DNA of 64,000 nt from Collimonas sp. OK412. Its GTDB lineage: Bacteria; Pseudomonadota; Gammaproteobacteria; Burkholderiales; Burkholderiaceae_D. The position numbers and the translations under genes were made by a program. The notes below the pieces were generated by a model, which saw only the letters and a program-made list of their open reading frames with translations, did no database searches and was not told the origin of the DNA. Shown in pieces: positions 34,358 to 42,636 of the stretch (its first letter is position 1; every line of letters starts with the position of its first letter). Location: the NCBI RefSeq assembly GCF_900112135.1, contig NZ_FOLC01000001.1, positions 1 through 64,000 on the forward strand, in the 5' to 3' direction.

Positions 34358-34754
34358 TTTCGCATCCCGTTATGAGCCCGAAACCCGACACTTGGACCCC
34401 TGTGGTTGTTACATTCAGGACGCTGGCACCATTACCCGATTTTACATAAAAGTAAGTCGAAAGCAGTACATCCCTTATATTATTTGCCGCAAGACTTGTT
34501 GCTATAGTAGCATCGGCAGCTGCCGGTTGATTGATTAGGAATTGTCCAGGGCCCGCATTAATTGTAAATACAACCCGCCCTGCGTTTAGCCCCGAAGGGA
34601 CAACCTGAACACCGCTGATAGTCACGTTAGAATAAGTAACCGAGTCCTTTGTTTCTGTCATTACTGCGTCCATTTTTTCTCCATTAATATTCGTTGGATT
34701 AAAAAATAATCCGCTACCGACTTGGCGGCGGACATTGGGGTAGTGCAAAGACAA
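34344..34754 (-). CDS. small beta-rich protein of unknown function
   Basis: 136 aa. After about 25 residues the sequence is almost entirely short strands with small residues (VTYSNVTISGVQVVPSGLNAGRVVFTINAGPGQFLINQPAA, VLNVTTTGVQVSGFGLI), suggesting a beta sandwich or a structural or decoration protein. The only minus-strand gene in this part of the prophage. A start at M28 (34673) is an alternative. No family recognised; the strand and the AT-rich surroundings suggest late acquisition. Confidence 0.45.
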   Translation of the reverse strand: MSLHYPNVRRQVGSGLFFNPTNINGEKMDAVMTETKDSVTYSNVTISGVQVVPSGLNAGRVVFTINAGPGQFLINQPAAADATIATSLAANNIRDVLLSTYFYVKSGNGASVLNVTTTGVQVSGFGLITGCEIKNT

Positions 34755-35132
34755 TTTAGTCCACTTCCCTTCTAAAAAAAACCTGTTAACCTTACTAGCT
34801 AGGCCTCTGAATATATGCTTAAAAATTTTGTCCGGTACGTCCGCTTGCCGGCCTGAATCTCGCCGTTGCTTACTCCCTAAACCTCGATTGAAAACCGCTC
34901 CAGATTGGTACGTTTTCTGGATTTTTGTCGTTCAACTCCCTTGATAAATCGTGAGTCACAACAAGGGGATGTAAAAAACTCCGATAGGGATCTAAATTAA
35001 GGCGGGTCACGAACATGGAAAACCGCCAAAAGTAGCACTGCGTCACCGCGTAATAATTGAATTGCACATACCGCGTGGGTACTTCACCTGCGCCGACATT
35101 GGGGCAAATTTTAATTACGACAAGGGTGATCT
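34755..35132. other. AT-rich intergenic region upstream of the capsid gene
   Basis: A 378-bp gap between the minus-strand gene and the putative capsid gene. It carries the promoter-like motif at 35017. A minus-strand open frame at 34870-35067 (65 codons) contains LNLDPYRSFLH, which recalls a short Cas1 segment, but nothing else supports it. I see no tRNA and no clear terminator. Confidence 0.5.
35017..35057 (+). promoter_or_regulatory. phage-type promoter motif, copy 6
   Basis: GGAAAAC at 35017-35023 followed by CGCC, with AATAAT (5 of 6 to TATAAT) starting 35 bp after the first G, inside TAATAAT (35051-35057). It lies 116 bp before the putative capsid gene, a position expected for a strong late promoter. 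Confidence 0.5.
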
Positions 35133-36806
35133 ATGCCGAAGCAACATGCGGAATATAACAACGCAAAAACAGAAAAAGTCAGTACGTTTTACACGAAGTT
35201 GAAGGAAACGGCGGTCAGCAGCACCGGCGTGTTTGATTCCGCGAGCGCCGGCGCGTTCATTGCCGACGCGCAGAGTCTGTCGGCATCGATTACCGGCGTC
35301 GAGGTTCCTGAGAATTTACAGATTCTCTTTGATGAGTCCGGCGATGGCCGCGCCGGCATCGCGGGCGCTATTCTGGACGGTGCGGCCTTCTACGAAGCTG
35401 AACACGGCGTAGAACCGACCGCGGATGTGCTGGAATGGGCTATTCACCAGGCCTATGCAACTTCGGAAAGCGCGCGCTCCAAGTACAAACTCGATTCGGC
35501 GTCAAATCTGGCACATGATCCTATGTCGTTGCAACAGAACCGCGCCGTAATCTCGATTACAGCCGCCATGGCCGAAGCCATTCCTGTGGCGAACTATCTG
35601 CCTGCCGATATCGGGTCCAACGAAGCACCGCTGGTGATCGTCTCGCACGAAGCCGGTAGCACCTTCGGCCATTATGGCGCCGGCGACCTGATGGACGGCG
35701 TCTTGAGCGGCCGCGCCTACACATCGGCACAGCGCACCCACTTGCTGAAACGCACCGGTGACGATTTCGGCGGCAAGGTCACGCCGATTCAGCTGACGGC
35801 GGATACCTGCGACCAGGATGCGCCGTCGGCCAAGTTGCTCAAGGGTCGCACCATCATCTACATCAACGGCTTGCCGGTGGCGAAAGAGACCAGCGCTGAT
35901 GCGCCTGCTTCGGCGTCACCGATTAGCGGCTATGTCCGCCTGGGCGGCACGCTCTTCACTGTGTCCGGTTCGATGAATTCGGATACTGGTGCGGTGAAAG
36001 TCACGACTGTGCCAGCTTTGCCGGCGAATACGCCAGTGATTGCCGAGGCGGTCATCGACTTCGAGAACAACAAGGGCATTATCCCGATCGTCAATACCAT
36101 TGCGACACGCTTTCTTTTGCGTGCTTCGCCATGGAAGGCCAACGCCTTTGTGTCGACCGATAGCCAAACGCAGATGGCCAATGAAATCGGCTTGAATCCC
36201 ATGGGCGAATCCATGTTGGCAATTCGTAATCAATTTGCCAATGAACGCCATTACCAGGTGCTGGAGAAGGCCGCCCGCATTGGTGCCAACAATGCCATGG
36301 TCTGGGATTTTAAGTGGGATACGCAAGGTCTGGAAAAGACTCGTGCGCAGATCTGGCAAGACGGCTCCTGCATCCTCGGTGCGGCCAGCCAGCAGATGGC
36401 CGAAGACACGATGGATCACGGCATCACCCATTTGTACGTATCGAAGAAGATGGCGGCGATGATCCAGGGCTTGCCAAGCACTTTGTTTGTCCCGTCAGGT
36501 GTGACTGCCCGTCCTGGCATCTATCGCGTTGGTCGCCTGTTCGGTATGTACGAAGTGTATTACTCGCCGCGCATCGTGGACGTGGACCAAAAAACGACCC
36601 GCATTATCTGTATCGGTCGCTCGACCCAGGTGGCGCGTAATCCGTTTGTGTTGGGCGACGCTGTGGCCCCGATGTTGATCAACATGAACGCCGACGAAGA
36701 TCAGCGCTACAAGCAAGGCTTCTATGCGCGCAATTTCACGGCGGTCAATCCGCATCTCCCGTCAGCCATGGGATGCGCTGTCATCGAAGTGATCAATCTC
36801 GACTAA
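35133..36806 (+). CDS. putative major capsid protein
   Basis: 557 aa, ATG with AAGGGTG upstream. An acidic helical N-terminal 130 residues is followed by ALHDP-like ISITAAMAEAIPVANYLPADIGSNEAPLVIVSHEAGSTFG and a long mixed region. The C-terminal part contains EKTRAQIWQDGSCILGAASQQMAEDTMDHGITHLYVS, GLPSTLFVP and VYYSPRIVDVDQKTTRIICIGRST, consistent with the P-domain and E-loop layout of an HK97-fold capsid from large myophages. It starts a unit with its own promoter motif and precedes the sheath gene, as in many large phages. The family call is by overall pattern; no single signature proves it. Confidence 0.6.
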   Translation: MPKQHAEYNNAKTEKVSTFYTKLKETAVSSTGVFDSASAGAFIADAQSLSASITGVEVPENLQILFDESGDGRAGIAGAILDGAAFYEAEHGVEPTADVLEWAIHQAYATSESARSKYKLDSASNLAHDPMSLQQNRAVISITAAMAEAIPVANYLPADIGSNEAPLVIVSHEAGSTFGHYGAGDLMDGVLSGRAYTSAQRTHLLKRTGDDFGGKVTPIQLTADTCDQDAPSAKLLKGRTIIYINGLPVAKETSADAPASASPISGYVRLGGTLFTVSGSMNSDTGAVKVTTVPALPANTPVIAEAVIDFENNKGIIPIVNTIATRFLLRASPWKANAFVSTDSQTQMANEIGLNPMGESMLAIRNQFANERHYQVLEKAARIGANNAMVWDFKWDTQGLEKTRAQIWQDGSCILGAASQQMAEDTMDHGITHLYVSKKMAAMIQGLPSTLFVPSGVTARPGIYRVGRLFGMYEVYYSPRIVDVDQKTTRIICIGRSTQVARNPFVLGDAVAPMLINMNADEDQRYKQGFYARNFTAVNPHLPSAMGCAVIEVINLD

Positions 36807-36833
36807 TCCACCCACACCGAAGGAGCGGCACAA

Positions 36834-37262
36834 ATGGCAAACACATTACATTTGGGCGCTTCTTCCCTGACGGGGAAGAGCGTCAATGCATTGGTCGAAG
36901 AGACATTCGGAAAGTCCGAGTTTCCTCTCGCCTTGCGACTTACGAATAACACACCGCGTAATCTGGTATTTCCAGATATCCGGGCCGAGCTGAAGCCGAA
37001 TTTCAGTGCGCCAGACAACCAGATCGAGGTCACGTTCAAGGATCACGCCCAGCTGACGCGCTTTGCGTCGGATGTGGATTCCTTGTCGGAGCTGAACCAA
37101 TGGGGCGATGCGATGGCACTGGACGCGCTGGACGGCGGCCAACTTGATGAGGTGACCGCCAAGGTTCCTGCTGGCGGTAAAGGCCAGAAAAAGGCTGCGA
37201 CGGAACCAAAATCGCCGGCGAACACCGTAGCGGACGACGCGTCGAATATCGACAAAAAATAA
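36834..37262 (+). CDS. small head or neck protein
   Basis: 142 aa, between capsid and sheath genes, with AAGGAG eight bases before the start. The first 90 residues form a compact alpha/beta part (FPLALRLTNNTPRNLVFPDIRAEL, IEVTFKDHAQLTRFASDVDSL); the last 45 are lysine-, alanine- and proline-rich and disordered. The position suggests head completion, decoration or neck. Family not recognised. Confidence 0.45.
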   Translation: MANTLHLGASSLTGKSVNALVEETFGKSEFPLALRLTNNTPRNLVFPDIRAELKPNFSAPDNQIEVTFKDHAQLTRFASDVDSLSELNQWGDAMALDALDGGQLDEVTAKVPAGGKGQKKAATEPKSPANTVADDASNIDKK

Positions 37263-37271
37263 GGAATTTCT

Positions 37272-38891
37272 ATGTCTACTGCTTTTAACCGGCAGCTTGG
37301 CTCTCAATCTGGTGTCCAATTGAATCCCTTGCGGGATATGACCGATGGCTATGCCCCGGATAACTCCGATCAGGTGTTCGGCATCATAATGCGCGCCACA
37401 CGCGGGCGCATCGATAAGCCGTTCCGGGTGAATCGCGGCAACTTCCAAAAGAAGCTCGGCCGCGGTGAGTCGTTGCGCGCGTCGGCGCTGAACGAGGCAC
37501 ATATCCACGTCTATGAGGCCTTACAGAAGGGCGCGGCGTCAGCAGTGGTGCAGCGGCTGACAACCAATGCTGCCGTGCTGTCGATCATCATCGTGACCCA
37601 GCCGGAGGCCCCGGCAATGGACTTGCAATTTACGGTTGCTACTGATGTGCCGACCGATAAACCATTTTTGTTATCTGTAAAGCATCTTGAGTGCTACAAC
37701 GACGGCGTGGTGGTCGAGTTGCATGCCGATGCGGTGACGGAGAACGGCGCTCCGGTAGCTAATCGCATGGTGACGCTGCGTTTACGCGACAAAGACCACA
37801 ATACGCTCTACGAATTTGTTGGATCACTCAATCCGGAAGAGCTGGACGACTATCAGCAAAGCGCCTATTTGCCCGATGTGGTGGAGCGCACGACCGACAA
37901 CGTTGAGGTGCTGGTCGGTGGTGATGCCCAGATTGCGCCTACGTCTAATGCGTATGGGCGGGATGCTAATGGCCGGCCCAGGTTCGCCATTTCTCCGGTA
38001 ATGGCCTATTTTACCGAGGGTAGCACCGCCTACGGTGTATCGGATTTTGCGCGTGCGCGGGATTTGTTGCAAAAGACCGAGCACGATTACGCTTATATCG
38101 TCAGTGGTGGTTCACATGCGCCGGCGCTGCTGTCTGCCTTGGCGCAACTGGCCTATGACGCGAATCGGCAATTTGCCTGGGATGTCCCTGGCACGCTGTC
38201 GCCGGAAGCGGCCATAGCTTTCATTGCGCAACTGAACTTCGATTCTCACTACTGCCAGGCGTACTGGGCGCCGTTGAAGTCTGACGACCCGCTGGGCTTG
38301 AACGGGAAAGTGGTGCTCGGCACGTCGGCGTACAACGTGGCACGGCGCTGCTTGCGCAATGCCCAGACTGACGCCAATGGCTTTGCGCCTAAAAACTATC
38401 CGATTGCCGGCAAAAACTGGCCGCTGGATAGAACGGGCATTGTTCAGATCCATACGCCTGACGACGACTTGAGCGATCTGGCGGATGCCAAGATTAATCC
38501 GGTGATCTACGTCAAATACAACGGTGGCGGCAAATACGTGTTCAGTGATTCGCTGACTTGCGCCAAAACAGCGGTCTCTATGAAAAAGCTGATCTCGGTG
38601 GCCGATATGTCCAGCTCGATCGATGACTGGGTCACGCGCTTTGCCAAAGAGGCCTTGCAGCTTCCCATGGAAGTGTCCGTCAAAAAGACGGATGCCTTTC
38701 TCAAAAAGCTGTTCAAGGATGCTAAAACCGCGAAATGGATTGTGCCCAGCACCGAGATGGACGGAGAAGCGTTTCAGTACGTGGTGCAACCCAATGCGCT
38801 GCGGCCGGCGGATCGCATGGACGTGTCCTATTCCTTGAAGTACGACGGCACCAATCGCCAAACGTTCGTTACCCAAACACTTTCCCGCTAA
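37272..38891 (+). CDS. tail sheath protein
   Basis: 539 aa, in the range of contractile sheath proteins. The N-terminus contains DNSDQVFGIIMRATRGRIDKPFRVNRGNFQKKLG, the domain entered first in sheath proteins. The C-terminal third is conserved-looking: YNVARRCLRNAQTD, WPLDRTGIVQIHTPDDDLSDLADAKINPVIYVKYNGGGKYVFSDSLT and a final MDVSYSLKYDGTNRQTFVTQTL beta arm that would link sheath subunits in the extended state. Sheath contraction drives the tube through the envelope. It is preceded by AAGGAA. Confidence 0.78.
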   Translation: MSTAFNRQLGSQSGVQLNPLRDMTDGYAPDNSDQVFGIIMRATRGRIDKPFRVNRGNFQKKLGRGESLRASALNEAHIHVYEALQKGAASAVVQRLTTNAAVLSIIIVTQPEAPAMDLQFTVATDVPTDKPFLLSVKHLECYNDGVVVELHADAVTENGAPVANRMVTLRLRDKDHNTLYEFVGSLNPEELDDYQQSAYLPDVVERTTDNVEVLVGGDAQIAPTSNAYGRDANGRPRFAISPVMAYFTEGSTAYGVSDFARARDLLQKTEHDYAYIVSGGSHAPALLSALAQLAYDANRQFAWDVPGTLSPEAAIAFIAQLNFDSHYCQAYWAPLKSDDPLGLNGKVVLGTSAYNVARRCLRNAQTDANGFAPKNYPIAGKNWPLDRTGIVQIHTPDDDLSDLADAKINPVIYVKYNGGGKYVFSDSLTCAKTAVSMKKLISVADMSSSIDDWVTRFAKEALQLPMEVSVKKTDAFLKKLFKDAKTAKWIVPSTEMDGEAFQYVVQPNALRPADRMDVSYSLKYDGTNRQTFVTQTLSR

Positions 38892-38919
38892 TCGGGCTTT
38901 ACAAAATGAAAGGAAGAAG

Positions 38920-39621
38920 ATGAGTCATTTAGCTGCAACAGCGATCCGCAATACCTTCTTTGGCAAGGATGTTGCGCATAAAGGCCGGCAGGCGGTACTG
39001 GATTCAGCATCCGATGACGAAGACAGCAATGCCGCGGCGGACTACGCCGCGACACATATCGCGCTGGGTACGGCATCAACCATCCAGGAATGGATCGAAA
39101 CGGATGATCTGGATGAAGACGAAACCTTGGCTGATCGCCTCCTGGCGAATATGGTCGGCCTGGTGGACGCGAATAAAGACGGTGAGCTGAGCGACGACGA
39201 AGCCGACGTGCTGGAGACAGCATTGGAATTCGCCTGGGACTACCTGGGCGAGAAGGGCGTCTCGGATGAGGATTGCAGCAAGCTCCTGAACGATTGGGAC
39301 GAAGCAGCAGCAGACCGGATTCGGGATATTCTGGCCGCCAGTTTGCCGGATGGCGATGAGGCGTCGAGCGTCGATATCGACAATTTTGTGTTTGGCGACG
39401 AGGGCAGCGACGCGGTGCTGGACGCCACCTACAAGAAGCGCATGGTGATCCGCAAGGGCAAGAAAGTGCGGATCAACAAGCGGATCTCGGGCCGCGTCCG
39501 CCTGACGGCCAAGCAGAAAGTCAGCATACGCAAGGCGCAGATGAAGGCGCACACGGCCAGCGCCACTATGCGTCGCATGAAATCGATGCGGCTGAATCGG
39601 AAGATGGGCTTGAGCAAGTAA
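38920..39621 (+). CDS. EF-hand protein with basic C-terminal tail
   Basis: 233 aa. A canonical EF-hand loop lies at residues 83-94 (DANKDGELSDDE, with D83, N85, D87, E89 and E94 as ligands), flanked by helices, so calcium binding is likely. The first 170 residues are very acidic; the last 65 are strikingly basic (RKGKKVRINKRISGRVRLTAKQK and RRMKSMRLNRKMG), which could bind DNA or an acidic surface. This acidic-then-basic split is unusual for a tail protein. It lies between sheath and terminator, so a structural or packaged role is inferred. AAGGAAG precedes the ATG. Confidence 0.55.
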   Translation: MSHLAATAIRNTFFGKDVAHKGRQAVLDSASDDEDSNAAADYAATHIALGTASTIQEWIETDDLDEDETLADRLLANMVGLVDANKDGELSDDEADVLETALEFAWDYLGEKGVSDEDCSKLLNDWDEAAADRIRDILAASLPDGDEASSVDIDNFVFGDEGSDAVLDATYKKRMVIRKGKKVRINKRISGRVRLTAKQKVSIRKAQMKAHTASATMRRMKSMRLNRKMGLSK

Positions 39622-39653
39622 TCGTTCCCAGTTTGCATTAACACTTCAACACA

Positions 39654-39686
39654 GCGGGCAGCCAGGTGGATCGGCTGCCCGCAATT
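39654..39686 (+). terminator. intrinsic-type terminator
   Basis: A perfect 10-bp GC-rich stem (GCGGGCAGCC 39654-39663, GGCTGCCCGC 39673-39682) with a 9-base loop is followed by AATTTT. The T-run is short, so read-through to the following gene is possible. It closes the capsid-sheath-EF-hand unit. Confidence 0.6.
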
Positions 39687-39703
39687 TTATGTCGGGTAGA
39701 AAT

Positions 39704-40522
39704 ATGACAGCGCCAGAGCAAGGCACGACGGCAGACCAGCAAATCCTCGGTTCCCAGTGGTTAGGGCTCTCCGAGCATTTGATCGCCAAAATCTATCCAG
39801 TAGATAACAAGGGGCTGCGGGAAGGGCAAGAGCAAATTGAGGTGCATGCGCCGGTGACCGCCGGCGGCAATATGGAAGCAACCCTGAATTGGCAGTCGCC
39901 ATTCGAGCAGAGCAGCCCAGATAGCAAAGCGCCGGCCTTAATTGCCATGCTGCAGTCGGGGGCGCTACTGCCTGGAATGAATGATTTTTACTCGTTCTTC
40001 GGTCGAAAATCGAAGTCGGCGTCAGGCAATACCGACGTTGGCGCCATAGAACGCAATATTAAGAAATTTGAAGGCCGCACCGGCATCACCAAGTTGAACT
40101 CGACCCAGATCTTTACCGGCATGCCCCCCATAAAAATCAATGTGTCATTGGTGTTCCGCGCGTTCAGTGATCCCAAAAGGGAAGTGGCAGCGCCGCTGCA
40201 ACAGCTATGGGCTTGGGCGTTGCCGCAGAAACTCAGCGGCGACAGCCTGGTCGGGCGTGCCGCCGGCGGCGGCGATGGGATCGACGGCGCGATCAACAGC
40301 ATGTTCCCGTCCGTCGCGCCGCAGCTGATCGGTTTTCAGTATAAGCAGCGCACCTTGGCGCCGATGGTGATCGAGACGATCGGCGAGCCGATTGACGCGC
40401 CTATCGATCAGGATGGCTATTACACAGAAATCACCATTCCCTTGACGCTTGCGACCTTGACCGCGCTGGACCGCGACGATCTGAAGAAGATCATGGGGCC
40501 AGGTTCCTATTCGTCCAATTAA
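39704..40522 (+). CDS. baseplate/tube-associated protein (gp48/gp54-like)
   Basis: 272 aa from the ATG at 39704; an ATG five codons earlier (39689) lies on the edge of the terminator stem and has no ribosome binding site. The segments TQIFTGMPPIKINVSLVFRAFSDPKREVAAPLQQLWAWALPQ and PIDAPIDQDGYYTEITIPLTLATLTALDRDDLKKI recall tube-cap or tube-initiator baseplate proteins. It follows a terminator but no separate promoter motif is obvious, so it may be transcribed by read-through. Assignment by pattern only. Confidence 0.45.
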   Translation: MTAPEQGTTADQQILGSQWLGLSEHLIAKIYPVDNKGLREGQEQIEVHAPVTAGGNMEATLNWQSPFEQSSPDSKAPALIAMLQSGALLPGMNDFYSFFGRKSKSASGNTDVGAIERNIKKFEGRTGITKLNSTQIFTGMPPIKINVSLVFRAFSDPKREVAAPLQQLWAWALPQKLSGDSLVGRAAGGGDGIDGAINSMFPSVAPQLIGFQYKQRTLAPMVIETIGEPIDAPIDQDGYYTEITIPLTLATLTALDRDDLKKIMGPGSYSSN

Positions 40523-40541
40523 TTAAGGATTCTCGAATTAT

Positions 40542-41333
40542 ATGATTGCTTTCTCACCCCTCCGAACACGTCGCCTCGCGGTCAAGTTGCGCGAGCTCTC
40601 CATTGTGAACGCCGGCGCGCTGGTCGCCGTGCCGCCCGAGCGTTTCGAAGAATCGACCACGACTTTCTTGCAGATGGTCCTCGAGTCAGCAGATGCACCG
40701 ACCGAGCGCCATGTCACCGATCCAAAAAACTGGACGGTGCAAGAGCGCATGCTGGTCGTTGGCCATTACCTGGCCCACACCACAGGAGAAGAGGGCGGTG
40801 GCGCCAATTTCATGCTGGGCGACGGGTATTACATGGATTACCTGAATGTCAGCCGTGACATACCTGATTTCCCCATCTCTCTTGGCAGCCACGGCGGCGA
40901 CGAATGGCAGATCTCGCCGGTGACAGGGGCGATGGCGGAAGCCATTGAGCAATTGCATGGCCATATCCCGAAAGTGGCCGGTCAGTTGCATTGGATGGTG
41001 GGCGCGATGGCCGCACAACTGTTACGGGTGGGCGAGCTGGCGCCGGATCCTGCGCTTGATTCCTTGAACTACCTGGAGTGGTTGAAAAGCCGTATGCAGA
41101 TTATCAGCGAATACCCGGAATCGGAATTCTTGGGGTTATACGCGATGCGTCAACGAGGTAACAAGCTGCTGATGCATTTCTTCGAGACGGTTGAAATAGA
41201 CGAGGGATTCGCAGCATTACCACATGAGGGATCGGAGGCAGAGTCATTGCCTCCTGCGCGATTTCCAGTTTCAGCCTGCGTCAGCGACTTCGCGAAGAGA
41301 ATTACTGGAAAACCTGCGCAATATGGCAGTTAG
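40542..41333 (+). CDS. tail assembly protein of unknown function
   Basis: 263 aa. Central aromatic and helical segments (MLVVGHYLAHTTGEEGGGANFMLGDGYYMDYLN, GQLHWMVGAMAAQLLRVGEL) and a helical C-terminal part. The length and a short overlapping open frame downstream (41323) resemble a tail chaperone pair, but the two frames differ by +1 (equivalently -2) and no convincing slippery site is seen. Soluble, no signal peptide. Confidence 0.45.
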   Translation: MIAFSPLRTRRLAVKLRELSIVNAGALVAVPPERFEESTTTFLQMVLESADAPTERHVTDPKNWTVQERMLVVGHYLAHTTGEEGGGANFMLGDGYYMDYLNVSRDIPDFPISLGSHGGDEWQISPVTGAMAEAIEQLHGHIPKVAGQLHWMVGAMAAQLLRVGELAPDPALDSLNYLEWLKSRMQIISEYPESEFLGLYAMRQRGNKLLMHFFETVEIDEGFAALPHEGSEAESLPPARFPVSACVSDFAKRITGKPAQYGS

Positions 41334-41535
41334 CTTGAGTTTATATTCAAGCACCTCCTTTCCAGACGCGATGCGCATGGGCATATCGGATGCACGGGAT
41401 TTTTTGGAATCGAAAGCATTTGACACCTGGGTGAAGAATCGGGAGTTAGAACAAAAGGTGCAGCTTGCCTTAGTGGGGCGTCTGGATGGGGTCATCAAGG
41501 CGATAGGGGGACTAGGTAAGGCAATCAGTCGTTAG
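41323..41535 (+). CDS. small helical phage protein
   Basis: 70 aa, starting 11 bases before the previous stop. One amphipathic helix (VKNRELEQKVQLALVGRLDGVIKAIGGLGKAI) dominates, possibly a coiled coil. It could be a separately translated protein, coupled by overlap, or the end of a frameshift product of the upstream gene. The open frame extends upstream to at least 41224 without an obvious start. It precedes the lysis cassette. Confidence 0.45.
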   Translation: MAVSLSLYSSTSFPDAMRMGISDARDFLESKAFDTWVKNRELEQKVQLALVGRLDGVIKAIGGLGKAISR

Positions 41536-41592
41536 GGGAAAGATGGTGTGTGCCATCGCTTCCGCTGGCACAGATCATTTATGGAAAGAGTC

Positions 41593-41952
41593 ATGGCAGA
41601 ACCAACGAGCACGCTAGCCGCAGTCTGGCTGGCAATCACGAAATACCTGTTGCCGCTGTTACCTGGCGCAGTAGGATCTGCGGTTGCCCTGAAATTCTTG
41701 GGCGAGGGTTTGAGCTGGTGGCAGAAGCTGTCCAGTTTCGCGGCCGGCCTGGCTTGCGCTATCTATATTGCGCCGGTGATGATCGATTGGTTCGCCGTCA
41801 GCGGCACGCGCGCTCACTCAGGTATTGAGTTTCTGGTTGGCCTATTTGCGCTGGCGACCGCGCGCGAGGTGTTTAAGGAAATCAACGAAGCGGACATCAT
41901 CGGCACGCTCAAGCGCCGGTATCTGGGAGCAAAAAATGATCCAACTAATTAA
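41593..41952 (+). CDS. putative holin
   Basis: 119 aa from the ATG at 41593, with GGAAAGAG upstream; an ATG four codons earlier is possible. Three hydrophobic segments are visible: about 12-32 (WLAITKYLLPLLPGAVGSAVALKFL), 46-62 (LSSFAAGLACAIYIAPVMI) and 76-92 (GIEFLVGLFALATA), with a charged C-terminus, the profile of class I holins. Holins time lysis by opening the inner membrane. It is first in the lysis group and overlaps the next gene by 17 bases. Confidence 0.6.
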   Translation: MAEPTSTLAAVWLAITKYLLPLLPGAVGSAVALKFLGEGLSWWQKLSSFAAGLACAIYIAPVMIDWFAVSGTRAHSGIEFLVGLFALATAREVFKEINEADIIGTLKRRYLGAKNDPTN

Positions 41953-42202
41953 TACGCTAGCTAATCTGGTGTTATTGGTGTTTTGTTTATGGGCGGTCCT
42001 GAACAAGCATCTGGAAACGCAGGTGTTCGGTACTGCCGCACTATCCCTGGTAGCGATTACGTCCTTTGTGAACATCATGCGGCCGGACGCCTTTGGTTTT
42101 TGGAGTGAACAATCAGAAGTATTGTCGAATGTTTCCGTAGCTATTCTGGCCGTATGGTTCTGGCGCCGGTGGCATCAATGCAACTGTATGGAAAAACCAT
42201 GA
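41936..42202 (+). CDS. small membrane protein, second holin or antiholin candidate
   Basis: 88 aa, ATG at 41936 inside the end of the holin gene with GGGAG six bases before it. Hydrophobic segments at about 7-23 (LANLVLLVFCLWAVLNK), 29-46 and 66-78 give two or three membrane passes. Paired small membrane proteins before the endolysin are common in phage lysis cassettes, where one may be an antiholin. Its stop overlaps the endolysin start (ATGA). Confidence 0.55.
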   Translation: MIQLINTLANLVLLVFCLWAVLNKHLETQVFGTAALSLVAITSFVNIMRPDAFGFWSEQSEVLSNVSVAILAVWFWRRWHQCNCMEKP

Positions 42203-42636
42203 ATCTGAGTCCTCATTTTACGTTGGAAGAGCTGGCGTTTTCGCAAACGGCGATCCGCAACAGCCTGGATAACTCGCCGCCGCCTGTCATACAGAAGAAT
42301 CTCAAGCGTGTTGCCGAGACCTTGGAGCAGGTGCGGGCCCTGGTAGGCAAGCCAGTTTCGGTATCGAGCGGCTATCGATCGCCAGCCGTCAATCGGGCTG
42401 TCGGTGGCGCCAGTAAAAGCGCTCATGTGTCGGGCTTGGCGGCAGACATCAATTGTCCGGGTGTCACGCCGAAACAACTCGCCAATGCCATCAAAGCCAG
42501 TGGCATCGCCTTTGATCAGCTCATATATGAAGGCACTTGGGTACATATTGGCCTATCGGATGGGACGCCGCGTCAACAGGTGCTGACAGCCGTATTTGAT
42601 AACGGCAAGGCGTCATACCAAGTGGGGATTGCATGA
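42199..42636 (+). CDS. M15-family endolysin (D-Ala-D-Ala peptidase)
   Basis: 145 aa, start at the ATG overlapping the previous stop. The M15_3 zinc peptidase signature is complete: a YRSP segment after SVSSGYRS, SAHVSGLAADI with H76 and D83, and WVHIG with H116. This enzyme cleaves the peptide stem or crosslink of peptidoglycan. No signal sequence, so it depends on the holin for release. It lies between the small membrane proteins and the spanins. Confidence 0.88.
   Translation: MNLSPHFTLEELAFSQTAIRNSLDNSPPPVIQKNLKRVAETLEQVRALVGKPVSVSSGYRSPAVNRAVGGASKSAHVSGLAADINCPGVTPKQLANAIKASGIAFDQLIYEGTWVHIGLSDGTPRQQVLTAVFDNGKASYQVGIA

Noticed and set aside
34870-35067. Minus-strand frame with LNLDPYRSFLH resembling a Cas1 segment
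   Set aside because: Only 65 codons, no catalytic residues of Cas1, no CRISPR repeats in the window; probably chance.
41307-41346. Additional GGAAAAC with TATATT 34 bp downstream
   Set aside because: Lies inside coding sequence and the spacing differs by one; cannot be told from chance.
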